From NCBI GenBank assembly GCA_917880885.1, contig OU862912.1, positions 46,239,117 to 46,303,116 on the forward strand: a stretch of 64,000 nt of DNA, read 5' to 3'. The position numbers and the translations under genes were made by a program. Positions 11,706 through 22,779 of the stretch are shown in pieces; positions within the stretch are counted from its first letter, which is position 1, and every line of letters starts with the position of its first letter. The notes beneath the pieces are model-generated. The model did not search any database and was not told the DNA's origin. It saw only the letters and a program-made list of their open reading frames with translations. Source of the stretch: Limnephilus marmoratus (lineage: Eukaryota; Arthropoda; Insecta; Trichoptera; Limnephilidae).

Positions 11706-12134
11706 GAACTTGCAATAGTTTCTCGTAAAGTGATATATATATAGGAATGGCTTATTTTCAATATTAATTTGCTTATTTGTGTTTAAGAATAAGTCCCTTC
11801 TGCTGTAGATCAGTGGAACTTTGGCATTGTAAATAGAGAACTCCAGTCCAATTTTTTTAAATTTTTTTTTAAATGAATAATGACCTTCTAACTTATGTAA
11901 CTGCATTTTTATTTTTAGAGTTAGTTTTAATAGTTAAAATAATTGTCAAAGTTTTAATTTTTCAAGACCCCCTGAAAACCACCGTATGTATGGTGAATCG
12001 GCTAATCTACTGCCACCATTTTGAATTCCGTTGTTCGAAGTATTCTCCCTAGAAATAGCATTACTATTTTTTTGGTGCAGTAGTTTTTGAATTTTTTAAT
12101 AATAGAGATAAACTAAAAAGAGATACCTTTATTT

Positions 12135-12168
12135 TTGAAACATTATTTAGGCCTAAATAATGTTTCAA
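12135..12168. repeat. Perfect 34-bp palindrome
   Basis: The half-site TTGAAACATTATTTAGG is followed directly by its exact reverse complement, with no loop (centre AGGCCT). Confidence 0.9.
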
Positions 12169-12519
12169 TAAACACAACAACTAAATCTCTATAAACAGTA
12201 TGTAAATAAACGAATAAATTAATGCGATGGCTTGTGTCATATCATACATTCCCATAGCAAGATCGGTCGTGGGTTCGAACGTCAGTTCAATCTCATATTA
12301 ACTCCCTATCCCATACAATGATTTTACGGTGACGTCACGACACGTCGAACAGTGACGTCACCTTGACAGCGTGTTTTTACGACCCGATTAAAAATGGAAT
12401 TTTTAATATTTTTTTTAAAAACTCTGCGTTTAATATTATTAAATAAAACTTATATATTCAGAATCAGCGTTTATTGGTCTATATGAACATATTTTTTAAA
12501 GCCAGAATATTTTTCAATG
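12169..12519. other. No gene seen; weak tRNA-like B-box
   Basis: GGGTTCGAACG at about 12,271 resembles a B-box but no cloverleaf can be drawn. Otherwise AT-rich. Confidence 0.3.
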
Positions 12520-12880
12520 GAGTTCCTTATTGTGGAATGTTGAATGTTGTCAGGAATGTTGTGAAGCTGGTGGAGTTTGAGGGGTAAGAAGAAGAAAGAG
12601 AAGGGAAAAAGTACCTGCTTATTTACTAAATATAGCGAAAACAATTCAAAGTAACGTTAATATTGTAAATTATATTTTTGACGAGGGTCATGCCAAGTTA
12701 GCGTTGCTTTTTATTTTAATTTATTTCAGTTTTGTGAAAAGAACCCCAACAAATATATATATTTGAACCCTTGACCTTTGGGATCAGAGACAGTGCAATG
12801 ACAACTCCGAGGCCGTCATCTGGCAACGAACGCAGACATTGAATTATTTGAATTTAAGAAGGTTGAACTTACCTGTTCGG
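12520..12880 (-). mobile_element. SINE-like element, family S2, copy 2
   Basis: Same order of blocks as 9395-9690: purine-rich segment with AAAAAGTACCT, AT-rich linker with AACCCCAACAAA, then TTTGAACCCTTGACCTTTGG and GAGACAGTGCAATGACAACT. Confidence 0.55.
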
Positions 12881-12884
12881 CGAA

Positions 12885-15285
12885 GCTTTTACGACAGTAG
12901 TAGAAATTTTATTACCTGCAACAAAGAAAATAATCATAAAACAGATGTACGATTTTACACAAACAATTGATTTTATCGGTTGAAATCAATTAAAAGAAAA
13001 TAAAGAAATATCGAGGAGGTTTTCCAAAAACACATACGTATTGCTATAATTCAAAGCTCTAAGATGAAGTGGAATACGCATTGTTACCAAGTCTTTCAAA
13101 ATGGAACAAAGCGGGAAACTTTCCGGCGGGAAAGTCGAAACTACACGCGGGAAACAACACACGAGTAGCTACATCCTTCACAGGCCAAATAATATCTTCA
13201 CGAAGATTGCGGGCTTAACCGTGTCTCATTATTGCGTGCTGCTAGCAAAGGATCCAGAAGGCTGCGACAAGGGAGACGAGAGTCAAGACGTACAAGTGGG
13301 AGGGAGAGACGTACACAAAACAAGAGCCAAGATGGCCGTGTGATATATCGACACTAAATCATAATGCCCTATTACTCTTGTGTGTCCTGTGTATGAAATG
13401 GCGAGACCCTTCGGAAATGGGGCAGGGGATAAGTTTCTCACGAAAAACTCACTTTCTAGGAAATACTCGACGCTCTGCGAAATGGTAATTCGAAAGTGAA
13501 ATTGTGGAACATTGACCGAAAAAGCTGTGAATCATGGCTTACAGCGCCGTTGTTTGAACCATGGGCCATAAATTCTCAGAAACACGGGTTATTAATATTT
13601 CACGTTCACACTGTGGAAACTGTTTTAATGTTTATATTAAGCATAATTAAAACGAGCCGGTATACCACCTAACAAGAATCTTGTAAGGAAAACTGTACAG
13701 AGCAAATTCTGACCGGTTAAATACTTCTTGCCAACAACATTTGTAGAAATTTTTAGAAGGTGTGGATGAATCAATTTATCACTTGAAAGATTGCGTAGAG
13801 ATGCTGAGCTTTGGTATACTACACTAACCCAATCGTTTAAGATTTTTTTTCTGAAACCAAAGAAACTTTTAGGTTACCCTTTGTGTCAGTTAATTGTGTC
13901 GGAATTTTCCAAATAATAAAAATCCTACATAGAATTGTTTACAACTTTCGTCCAAGATAAACCACTGAAATGCAGTAAAGAACGATTCCCGATGAAAAGT
14001 TAAAGAACACCTCCTATGCTATTCCATACATTTGAGTCAAACAGATAAACCTCGCTACTTAGTGCCTGCACTTTTCTCTCATTGAAAACGCGTTTGGTTC
14101 GTGGTGCTTTATGGCCTGCAATACTTTTCCTGTGGAGTTTACGACATTCCTCCTTATTGTAATGGAAATTTCATCGGCGATAAGGTGAAAAATTGCCCAT
14201 TACATCCTTAACTCTTTTGTCCAGATGACCCTTTAGTAGCACTTAAGCACTTGTGGTGTACCTTGATTTATTTTGTTACAACGATAGAATGCTCTAAAAC
14301 ATGTGTATATATATTTTAATATTTGAACGGATTTATTTATATTACTGAAATTCGATCATGAATGAAGTAACGTCACACTATTAAGGATTTCTCTGTCCAA
14401 CACACTTAAAACATACGTGTTATTATGTAAATTTTGCACAAAACTATAATTTTGGTTTGGTTTGGTTCTGTATATTTTCTGCCTATGCAGAGTATAAATA
14501 AAACAATACATGTAAAATTTAACACAGCATCGCGTGTAAATTTTACATAATCTACAAAAAAGATGGAGCATTTCATTCAGAAACAATCTAATAAAAAAGA
14601 ATCACAAAAAAATTAAAAACACCTCTGTAACCAAAAACACAACCACCTGTTTACCAATAAATTATTGGCTGGCAAGCTTTAAAGTTTTAGTTTATGAAAC
14701 TTATAATTAGCAAAATGTCACGCAAACTAAAATCAACAATATATTATTAACGTGAATTCAAATTAAGTTTTCTTTTTTACCAAATTTCTCGTCAGAGGGC
14801 AATTATTTTTTTAATCCACCTCCTCCTGGAGAGACTTTGGTTAATAATACTTAATGCCAGTCTTTAGTTGGGGTAATTTTTAACTCAGTAACAAGGCGAC
14901 TTTCCTAGGAGACGTTCACCCGCGATAAATAAACTTGTTGTACATTGCATGCGATAAATTTTCCTTTTATTCTGGGTCAGGGGACGCGCCATTGTGGTCG
15001 GAACGAGTTTTGCCACCCTTGCCTAGTACAACTGTCACGCGTAGAGGAAGGATGCAGCAAGGAGATGAAAGTGCATGAAGATGCCCACACTAAATTCCTA
15101 AACTTGAAGTTTCCCAACAATTGCAAAAAAGTCACAGTTTTCTTTAATGACAATTTGACTATTCTTTAAATTTAACAATTCCAGGTAATGTACTGTTATT
15201 AACGTACTTAAGATAATAATGATTTAGCTATGCAGAACAAAAGCTCGTTATTTGCAGCAGATTTTTATTTATTTTTTAGGTGTTT
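12885..15285. other. No supported gene
   Basis: The most GC-balanced part is 13,085-13,345, with an 80-codon frame beginning MEQSGKLSGGKVETTRG and ending at TGA. I recognise no family and composition is the only support. The remainder is AT-rich with chance frames. Confidence 0.35.
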
Positions 15286-15289
15286 AAAT

Positions 15290-15640
15290 GCGCCAAACCG
15301 CAGCCTGTAGGAATGGCATCCCCAATTGGAGTTTGTTGTGAGGCTGAGGTTTGTTGTTGTGGGAAACGAAAGGAGATAGAGAGAGAAAAGTTGGAAAGTA
15401 CCTGGCTATTCAAATCTGGTCACCAAACACGCATAATACCATTTCAAGCAACTTTTAAATTCTGAATGGTGGTCCTACACTAGGGCGATATTGAAAGTAT
15501 CTTCCACTCTGGAACACGCCGCAAATATACCTTATATTATTTTTAATTATTTAATTCAATCACATAAAATTTACTTACGCACACCGGAATTTGAAACCGC
15601 GACTTTCGGATTGCTCGTCGAGAGCCTTACCCTCGATGCA
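15290..15640 (-). mobile_element. tRNA-derived SINE, family S1
   Basis: Minus-strand copy: tRNA-like head about 15,590-15,640, AT linker, GGCGTGTTCCAGAGTGGAAG body, and tail with CCAATTGGGGATGCC complement. Matches 46480-46878 over nearly the whole length. The forward frame through it is not a gene. Confidence 0.7.
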
Positions 15641-15994
15641 GTAATAAATTTAGTAATAAATTTATAGATCAACCCAATATTTTTGCTTGCAACTTCCTTT
15701 TCAGATCAAACTTTAAAATATATAGTTAAATCGTCAAAAAAAGAAGAAAAAATAATTTTATTCTGTTTTACAAAATCAAAAAAGTGTCGAAACTATAGTT
15801 ATTCATAAATATATTAGGTTTTCTTTACTTCCGCCAAATCAGTGTCATTCCTAGCACGGCGTGCGAAAAAATACTACAAATTATAAAATCTCTTTTGCTT
15901 GGAAAAAAAATATATTCAGATAACAATTTTATGTAATTAATCTAATTTCAGAAGGAATCTTAAGGGCCCGCAACCCGGATTCATACCGATGTAT

Positions 15995-16225
15995 TATATA
16001 TTTCCCTTAAACACGGTATGTTTTAAAGCTCTTAAAAAAATATATGTTATTCTTGAAGATAATATCTAGACATTGCCCTCGCCGAAACGCAAATTATTTA
16101 TATAAAATTCCCTCGATAGAAAAAAATCGCAAAGTGTGCTCCAAAAATTATTATTAACACGTTTGTTTCAGTTATTTTACAAGTTATATGTATGAAAAAA
16201 TTCACAGTGTTTCTTTAAATGCTGT
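15995..16225 (+). repeat. Interspersed repeat, copy 2 of 2
   Basis: Diverged match to 2340-2575, same orientation. Confidence 0.6.
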
Positions 16226-16229
16226 TTAA

Positions 16230-17150
16230 GATAATGCCCGCGAGATTTTTGCTCTATTTTAAACGAGTCGTGTTTTACTAAACATTTTCGCAATTTTCGC
16301 ATCGATTTTGTCGCTGTAAATGTTGCGCTCTCCTCTAACATTCGTAATTTCGTATCTCTCCATCTTCTTCTTTTCGGGCCCGGTTGCAGAGAAAGATTGA
16401 AAGATTTATGTTTCTCCTTTCGTTAGTCACGATGTCACAAAAAATTTCGGGATCGCTGGGCATGCTTAAAACGAATATTTTTTATAGAAAAAACTTTGGA
16501 TTCACCTTAAATTAAGACAAATAATTGCATTCGGAGCGATGACATTAAAAATCACAATTTTGTAAAATAAAACTTGCTTTCGTCGTACGGGATGACAGCC
16601 ATTTACAATAATTTTTGTCCACAGACATTGGATTGCGTCACAGATCCTCCTACTATTCTATCACGGATTTTGCCGCCCGAACCGGATCCAGGATCCGATC
16701 ACCCTTCCTTGGGCGGCAGATTCATTCATCCATTTGTTCCGGATGATTTCCCGCATCATCGTTATATATGAGCCGGCCGCGACGGACGGGCGGTAGGGAG
16801 GTAGGGCGGGTGATAGGGCGGTGCGGGCGGCAAAATCACCCGTAATCCGCCTCTTTGGCGATGATGTTTGATTTTTCCTACAAACTTCAAGGGTCCACCA
16901 GGACATTTTGACGTTCAGGTCCAGGAAAGTGACGGTTCCATAATCATTTCACAAAATAATGACAAAAATAGTGACGGAAAAAGTGCATTATGATTTTTTA
17001 TACCATTTTTTTAATGCAATGCCATGGTTAGATTTCTAGACTTCTTTGAATGTTAAATTTGGTTGCTTGATAAAATAGAACACTGCTGAAAATAAGTGAA
17101 AGAAATAACCCAATCTTTTATCATGTTTCATTTCATTTGGTTTACATTGA
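16230..17150. other. No gene seen; GC-rich patch 16,640-16,870
   Basis: The patch includes GGGCGGCAGATTCATTCATC, GGCGGTAGGGAGGTAGGGCG and GGTGCGGGCGGCAAAATCAC, strongly unlike its AT-rich surroundings. Short frames on both strands lack domains. It could be an unrecognised regulatory or first-exon segment. Confidence 0.35.
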
Positions 17151-17155
17151 TTATA

Positions 17156-17325
17156 AGTAATAATTATTAGCCTGAAACACTCATCTATATTGAAAAATCT
17201 CCAAACAAAAGATACATGCCGCCGATAGGACCCGATCTACGGGTTCGAGTCCCGTCGGCGGCATGTATCTTTTCTCGGGAGGTTTTTTCAATGTAGATGA
17301 GTGTTTCAGGCTAATAATTATTACT
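17156..17325. mobile_element. Palindromic element with a minimal tRNA-like core
   Basis: Left arm 17156-17224 and right arm 17256-17325 are inverted copies (both contain GCCTGAAACACTCATCTA on one strand or the other), with a short mismatch region around 17,200 and 17,275. The 31-bp centre contains a T-arm. No ORF. Looks like a non-autonomous foldback element that carries part of a tRNA. Confidence 0.7.
17218..17263 (+). ncRNA. tRNA-like acceptor/T-arm minihelix (D and anticodon arms missing)
   Basis: Seven perfect acceptor pairs GCCGCCG (17218-17224) with CGGCGGC (17256-17262), a 5-bp T stem ACGGG/CCCGT and canonical loop TTCGAGT, and discriminator A at 17263. Only 14 nt (ATAGGACCCGATCT) lie where the D, anticodon and variable regions should be. 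The B-box GGTTCGAGTCC is intact; no A-box is seen. Whether it is transcribed is unknown. Confidence 0.55.
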
Positions 17326-17329
17326 TAAA

Positions 17330-19300
17330 ATAATCGTTACTCTTTGTACTCTGCATAAAAATCTTGTCACATTAGTTTATCAATTAAAAATAATGGTTTA
17401 CATTTGTTTCAAATGCATAGACATTGAAACATCACCATAACCTAAAATCTTTATTTCGGTAGTCCGAGCGTTAATCCTACATGAAATCTGATTCAATGAC
17501 TATCACATTTTTCTTAGAATTTAGGTGTCATTTTCAAAATTGGAATTTATTATGAAATTAAATTTATACAAGCGATTTAGTACCTATCGATAATTACTTT
17601 TGAACAGACTTATTTTGTCATTCAAAAAATGGAACCGATTTGTCAAGAATTATATGCCATCCCAGTATTTTTCACGGGTCCGCGCTATTTCATAATAATT
17701 ATGAATATTAAAAAAAAAACATCTAAACAATTTAATTAGGCATTTGGTAATTAATTCATCAAAACACAATGTAAGATTTTCTTTGAAATCACTACGCGAT
17801 TAGGTAACTAACATAAATTCAGTACATAATAATTACACATTTTCAAGGAGAGTTCACTGAAAATATATTATAGTACTGACTAGTACTGAGATTATTCGAT
17901 AACTCTGTGAGAATACTCTTGATTAGCAGGTTATCTCAGAGCTCCAACACATTTTGCGGCAAAAACTCATAATTTCCAGAGTGCTTTTCTAATGCGAATA
18001 TATTTCTATATTAAAAATTGTTCTAAATTTATGAATTAATTAGCAATGTTTTCTAAACTAAAAAATAATTATACTAGATTTATGACTTTCAGACTCCTTC
18101 CAGAATCCTCCACAAAATTACTCCTACCGCTTCCCTAAAATGATCATATTATCATCATTAAGGCAATTCGGTTAGCAAACAAATACATCATTACCTTGTT
18201 ACCTGGTTCAATAACTGCTGACTATGGTTAATCAAATTTAGCTCAGGTTCTATCAGAGGACAACCCCATTATCTAAGTAAGCAAGAACCTTCCGACCCCA
18301 TCAAATATCCCTAGCATCAGTAAAACCACTTTGTAAAACATTGAAATCCACTGCAACGCTTGTCAAAATGCAAGAAGGGAAAATGCAGACCTTTTCTCTT
18401 TGGTGCCTTAAATTTGTCTGGGATTTTCACTTATTGGGAAACAACCATTACATCTTAAACAACGTAATAGTGTTTGAGCAATCCATTAACGTGTTTCGTA
18501 GCCCCGTTATTTATTAGGAAATCATGGCTGAGATTGTAGGGGCGCAGGCGGGGCGCGGGCGGGGCGCGGGCGGGTCGCGGTCTAAATAAGGTTCCTTCTC
18601 GTTTGCCTACCCTTATTCTGTTGAAATGTAGAATATTCGTGGATATAACCTGAATGGTGGTGTTTTTACGTTTTCCAAAACACATACTTATGCCAGATGT
18701 AATTCAAGTTAAGAGGGCATTACCAGAGAAAGCCGGAAATACGTCATTTTCAAAAAAGTTTTTAGACGTATTGACTCTTTTCCACAAAAAATTATAAATG
18801 GATTTCGAAAGATTGTTCTTTTATCTAGTGAAGTTATGTAATAAATTTTTAGAATTTTTAGTATAATAAGGTTATTCCATAGGTCGTTGAAAGATTTGTT
18901 AAATTTTCAAAAAAGTTTTTGTATTATACCACACCCATTTCAAATAATGTAATCATGCAGTAAAATAAATCAATACATTATCTAGCAGAGTTATGTATTA
19001 GAATTTTAATTTTAGTTTCAATAAAATCATTAAAAAATATGTACGTACATGTGTTTCTTGACGAAAATTGGTCCATTTGTGTATTTATTTGCGCACTTAC
19101 AAACTAACATATTTCAGATTTTTTTAACATTTTTATTAAATTTAGACATTATTGAAAAATGATAAATACTTATAATCAAAAAATAACTACAAAAAGTACA
19201 CTATTTTAATAGTTTTATCATCACGCCTTTCAGCAATTTTGGATGAAGGTATAAATTAAAGCTAATTTGGATTGAAATAAATTCGATATTGAGTTATAAT
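17330..19300. other. No gene seen; GC-rich tandem patch at 18,538-18,585
   Basis: AT-rich apart from two or three adjoining copies of a GGGGCGCGGGC-type unit at about 18,538-18,585. The minus-strand frame across that patch has arginine/proline-rich low-complexity sequence and is not credible. Confidence 0.4.
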
Positions 19301-19305
19301 TTAAA

Positions 19306-19402
19306 AAAGCTGGTACGGAGAATAATTAATCTTTCTCATTGTAACCGCCCTGCACGATCGGAAGAACAACTTTCGACGAAATGTGGATTTTCGTCCGCTG
19401 GC
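19306..19402 (-). repeat. Inverted partner of 23,216-23,313
   Basis: Contains GGTACGGAGAATAATTAATC and CTTTCGACGAAATGTGGATT, whose complements occur in order at 23,216-23,313. About 97 bp with few differences. Confidence 0.8.
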
Positions 19403-19964
19403 TGGTTAAACGCTCTTAAATGCCAACATTAGATGATAATTTTTTACATTCAAAAATATTTTTTTTCAAGACGTATTTTATCCTGAAAATAATGACGGAA
19501 GAAGTGCATTATAAAATTTTAAATAATATTTTTAAAATTCCATGTGTTAAATAAATACATTTACTTTTTGTTAAAAAACGATAGGACGCTTCCGTCAGAA
19601 GCTGTTGATCGAATAGTTTGCATATTTGAAAAGAAAAAACTCTTCAAAAACTAAAATAAATGGTTGATTTTTTAAAAATTATTATCAAGTTCTGTAAGTA
19701 TTTTAGTATATATTTTAGTAACAGCTGTTTCGGCTTACAAGGCCACTTTCAAACTATGGTTAATCCACTTTCAGAGGACTTATTTATATGATTTTAAATG
19801 TCAATTTTTGAAGAATTAGTGAAGAGTTTTAATTAAACACAAAAACAATTAATAAAAAAATGGTTTAGATCAATGAAAAACTAAATTTAATAACAAGTTA
19901 TAATATGCTGTATAAATGTTTAATTATAAATTATTCATAATCAACAACATGCAATCACTCCTTT

Positions 19965-20112
19965 GAAAATTCATTAAAAGTTAGGAAAAAATGACTTGGT
20001 TAAATAGGTTAGGTTAGGTTAAGGGCTATTTAAAAAAAAATCATAACTTTTAATGACTTTTCGAACCGGTGTTGAAATGCCGCTTTGTTGAGTTGTCGTG
20101 GAATCTCACATA
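19965..20112. mobile_element. MITE family M1
   Basis: TCATTAAAAGTTAGG on the left and CATAACTTTTAATGACTTTT on the right form inverted ends around GGTTAAATAGGTTAGGTTAG. Same family as 39061-39250. Confidence 0.6.
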
Positions 20113-20217
20113 TCTCATAATTGATAGGTTACAGGTTACATGTATAAGTGAGTCAACGAGTGCGTAATTTGTTGTAACTGTAATAATTTGTATTATATCA
20201 CGTATAGATGTAATACA

Positions 20218-20352
20218 AATTATGAGACGATGTATGAATGTGAGTGAGGCAAAGAGTGTGTGCCAAGACCGAGTTGTTTGGCGGTCCGTCCTCTCTGCCT
20301 ACCCCTGCGGGGAAACGGCGTGATGGTTAGTTAGTTAGTTAGTTAGTTAGTT
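20218..20352 (+). pseudogene. LINE 3' fragment with GTTA tail
   Basis: Encodes only MRRCMNVSEAKSVCQDRVVW, RSVLSAYPCGETA and stop, then (GTTA)n at 20,325-20,350. Nearly identical to the end of 7961-8215. Confidence 0.75.
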
Positions 20353-20513
20353 AACCCAACGAAAAATGTTTTAATCAATAGTCATACCAATTAGCTATAG
20401 AAGTTTTAATAAATTTTATCATTAATATAAATTAATTTTGGATATTATTATTTAGTTTTATGTTTCTTTGATTCACTTGACTCGTTCATTCATTATAAAG
20501 CTCTTTAATAATA

Positions 20514-20580
20514 ATAATATTTGGATAATTTATAAAGCGCCGTTTTTGTGAAAAATCACCTCAAGGGCGCTGTACAATTT
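20514..20580 (-). repeat. 3' end of an ATT-tailed retroelement
   Basis: AAAGCGCCGTTTTTGTGAAA and ATCACCTCAAGGGCGCTGTA are the complement of 26,098-26,165 and 51,825-51,905, each with an ATT/TTA microsatellite tail on the same side. Confidence 0.65.
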
Positions 20581-20591
20581 ATTGGGAATGC

Positions 20592-20762
20592 TTAGGGAAC
20601 GTACCCATACTACGTGACCAACTTTTTGCAATTTTTAACCCCCCCCCACCCCCTCCCCCGGTGACCAAAAACGTAAGCCCGCCGCCGCTCATTTGTACCA
20701 AGCGTGACATTTTGAAGACCCCCCCCCTAAACGTGACACGTAGTATGGGTACGTTCCCTTAG
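20592..20762. mobile_element. Short inverted-repeat element
   Basis: TTAGGGAACGTACCCATACT at the left end is repeated inverted at the right end (20,737-20,762). The interior has C-rich runs on both sides (20,640-20,660 and 20,719-20,727). A TA target is plausible but not provable. Confidence 0.75.
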
Positions 20763-20764
20763 GT

Positions 20765-21384
20765 TCTAACTAATTTTACTATTTACAAATGGATACAGAA
20801 ACATACTTACCTGGCAGGTCACTTCCGATTTCTTTGAGGTGAAATAACCATTACATTAATAATTATTATAAAAATGGTTTTATTTTACATTTAAAGATAT
20901 TTACATAAAAAAGGTGTATTCTGTATTTGTACCATAAATAAATAAATTAATTAAAGATGGAGCACACCTTTAGATTGATTAATTTTTTAAATTAATGTCG
21001 AATCTCGATAAAGCAAGCTGAACGTAGCTTATTCATTAAAACGGATTGAGAGCGGTGAGCTTTTTCCTAAAGCTAAAAGCATATTTTCGGTATGAATTTG
21101 CTGACTGGCGAAGAGATAAAGCTTTTAGCAGGTGGGTTCGTGTCTTATCTCATCAAGTGCTGTACAGGCGGGACTCAAATCAGACTTCAATGGGTGAATA
21201 CGGAATGTTTTAACAGACTTAAAGGGACTGTGCGCCGAAAGCAACACAGGTATTATTCAAAACCTGCAATAATTTGAACAATATTATCAAGGACGTTCTG
21301 AAAGTGTTTTTTAAATAATAGTAAGGATATTTGTTCACTTTCATTAAAATATGAATATATACCAAATGATTATGTAGCATTAAA
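20765..21384. other. No gene seen
   Basis: AT-rich; a 61-codon frame at 21,092-21,277 has no recognisable domain. Confidence 0.4.
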
Positions 21385-21701
21385 CAATTTGGGAAGCGGG
21401 TTGGGTACCGCCGCCCCGGAAACCTTTTATTTGGTAACCAACACCACTGTCATATTTCACCCTTAAGTGGTTCGCAGTGTTTGGTGATTTAGCAGAGGTG
21501 CCTGGGCTCGCTGGGTGAAGTTTGTCTAGATCTTGGCGGCGAATATTTGCTACAGCGTGGCGGGCCAGATCGGGAGATACTGGTTGAGGAAGACCTAACC
21601 TAGACTTCTACACCCGAACTTTCTCGACTCATCGCCTTGCTTCGTAGTGGGTAGGACGGATTCATCCCTCACTTGATGAGTCACTCATGCCTATCCCTCA
21701 C

Positions 21702-22779
21702 TAGCGATGTGTCAGTTCAGCTGGAATGGGCTCATGTGATCCGCTCCTTTGCGGGAAGCGGTTCCTACTCCCACTCCTTTTTCAAATCGACTACTCCAAG
21801 AGAACCCTGTCCCGGAACTCGGGCTCATTCCCAAACCCGAAAAACTCGGATGCCTCCACCGGCCGGCGGGTGTCCCCGTGTTCGCCGCGAGGCGAGGTAC
21901 TCCGGTACTAGTGAGTCTAGTGACTGAGTAGTAGTAACCGTCCGGTGTCCCCGAAGCGCTACACTCTCCACTCCACTCACGAGTCGCGAGTCTCGGCGAG
22001 TGTCGGGTTCTTGGAACTGCGTGAATCGTGAAACACTCGAGCTACTCAACGCCGCAGCGCGAAGCCGCGGCGCAGATTCGAATTACAAGTCCCGAGATCG
22101 CCGAGTACGCTCAATACAAACCCATGCATATGCATCTTGGTCCGAGCGACGTGAGTCGTGAACCGCGACAAACACCCGCCACCTTGTCACTCCCTCCCAC
22201 TCCCGCGACTCACGAACCACGATACATTCCTCATTCAGTCTTCAGTCATTCCTGCCCCGGCCGGCAATCAACACGCACGTGCCTGACCGCTTGGCGTAAC
22301 AGTATACTGCTGCCTAACGTCATCGCGGAATTGTTTAGAATATTCGACTAGACGCGGAGTCATTTTCAATTAGAGCGTATATTGGTATTGTTACTCAACG
22401 GGTGAAGTGCATTATAAAATAATAGTTTATAATAAAGCATTACAGCTAATTTACTTATTTAAATTCTCAATAAAAGCCCGTGCAATGTAGGTCCATTGAA
22501 TGTACCTACATTGCACGGGTGACGGGTCCGAGCCCTCGTGTGGGTCTTGTCCTGTTCCAGGGTTCTGAGTTGTCGTGCGGGTTCTACGAGTAGGTCCTGG
22601 CTCCAAGTTCTTTGAACCCGTGCGTCCCGGTTCGGTGCACCGCAACAACATTCAGTGCTCAGTCCGCAGTGTCCGCACCTAAGAACTCGGACCCGGGACC
22701 TGCTCCTAGAACCCGTGGACTTTTAAGAGGAGGCAAGTCTCGGAGGCTTCCGGTAAAATGCAGAACTTACCCACCTCTA
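21702..22779 (+). mobile_element. Non-autonomous hAT element, copy A
   Basis: 1,078 bp, flanked by the perfect 8-bp duplication TCCCTCAC (21,694-21,701 and 22,780-22,787). Ends are imperfect inverted repeats starting TAG: TAGCGATGTGTCAGTTC on the left and TAGAGGTGGGTAAGTTC on the right complement (15 of the first 20 positions agree). TAG-type ends with an 8-bp duplication are the hAT hallmark. The inside is GC-rich with no transposase frame; the short frames are shadows. A hairpin lies at 22,477-22,519. Copy B lies at 26,817-27,760 in inverse orientation. Confidence 0.85.
22477..22519. repeat. Hairpin inside hAT copy A
   Basis: A 16-bp perfect stem, CCCGTGCAATGTAGGT with its reverse complement, separated by 11 nt. 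An AATAAA motif lies just upstream at about 22,469. Confidence 0.85.

Noticed and set aside
13101..13343. 80-codon frame with balanced composition
   Set aside because: No recognisable family and no splice or neighbour support; may be chance in a GC-richer patch.
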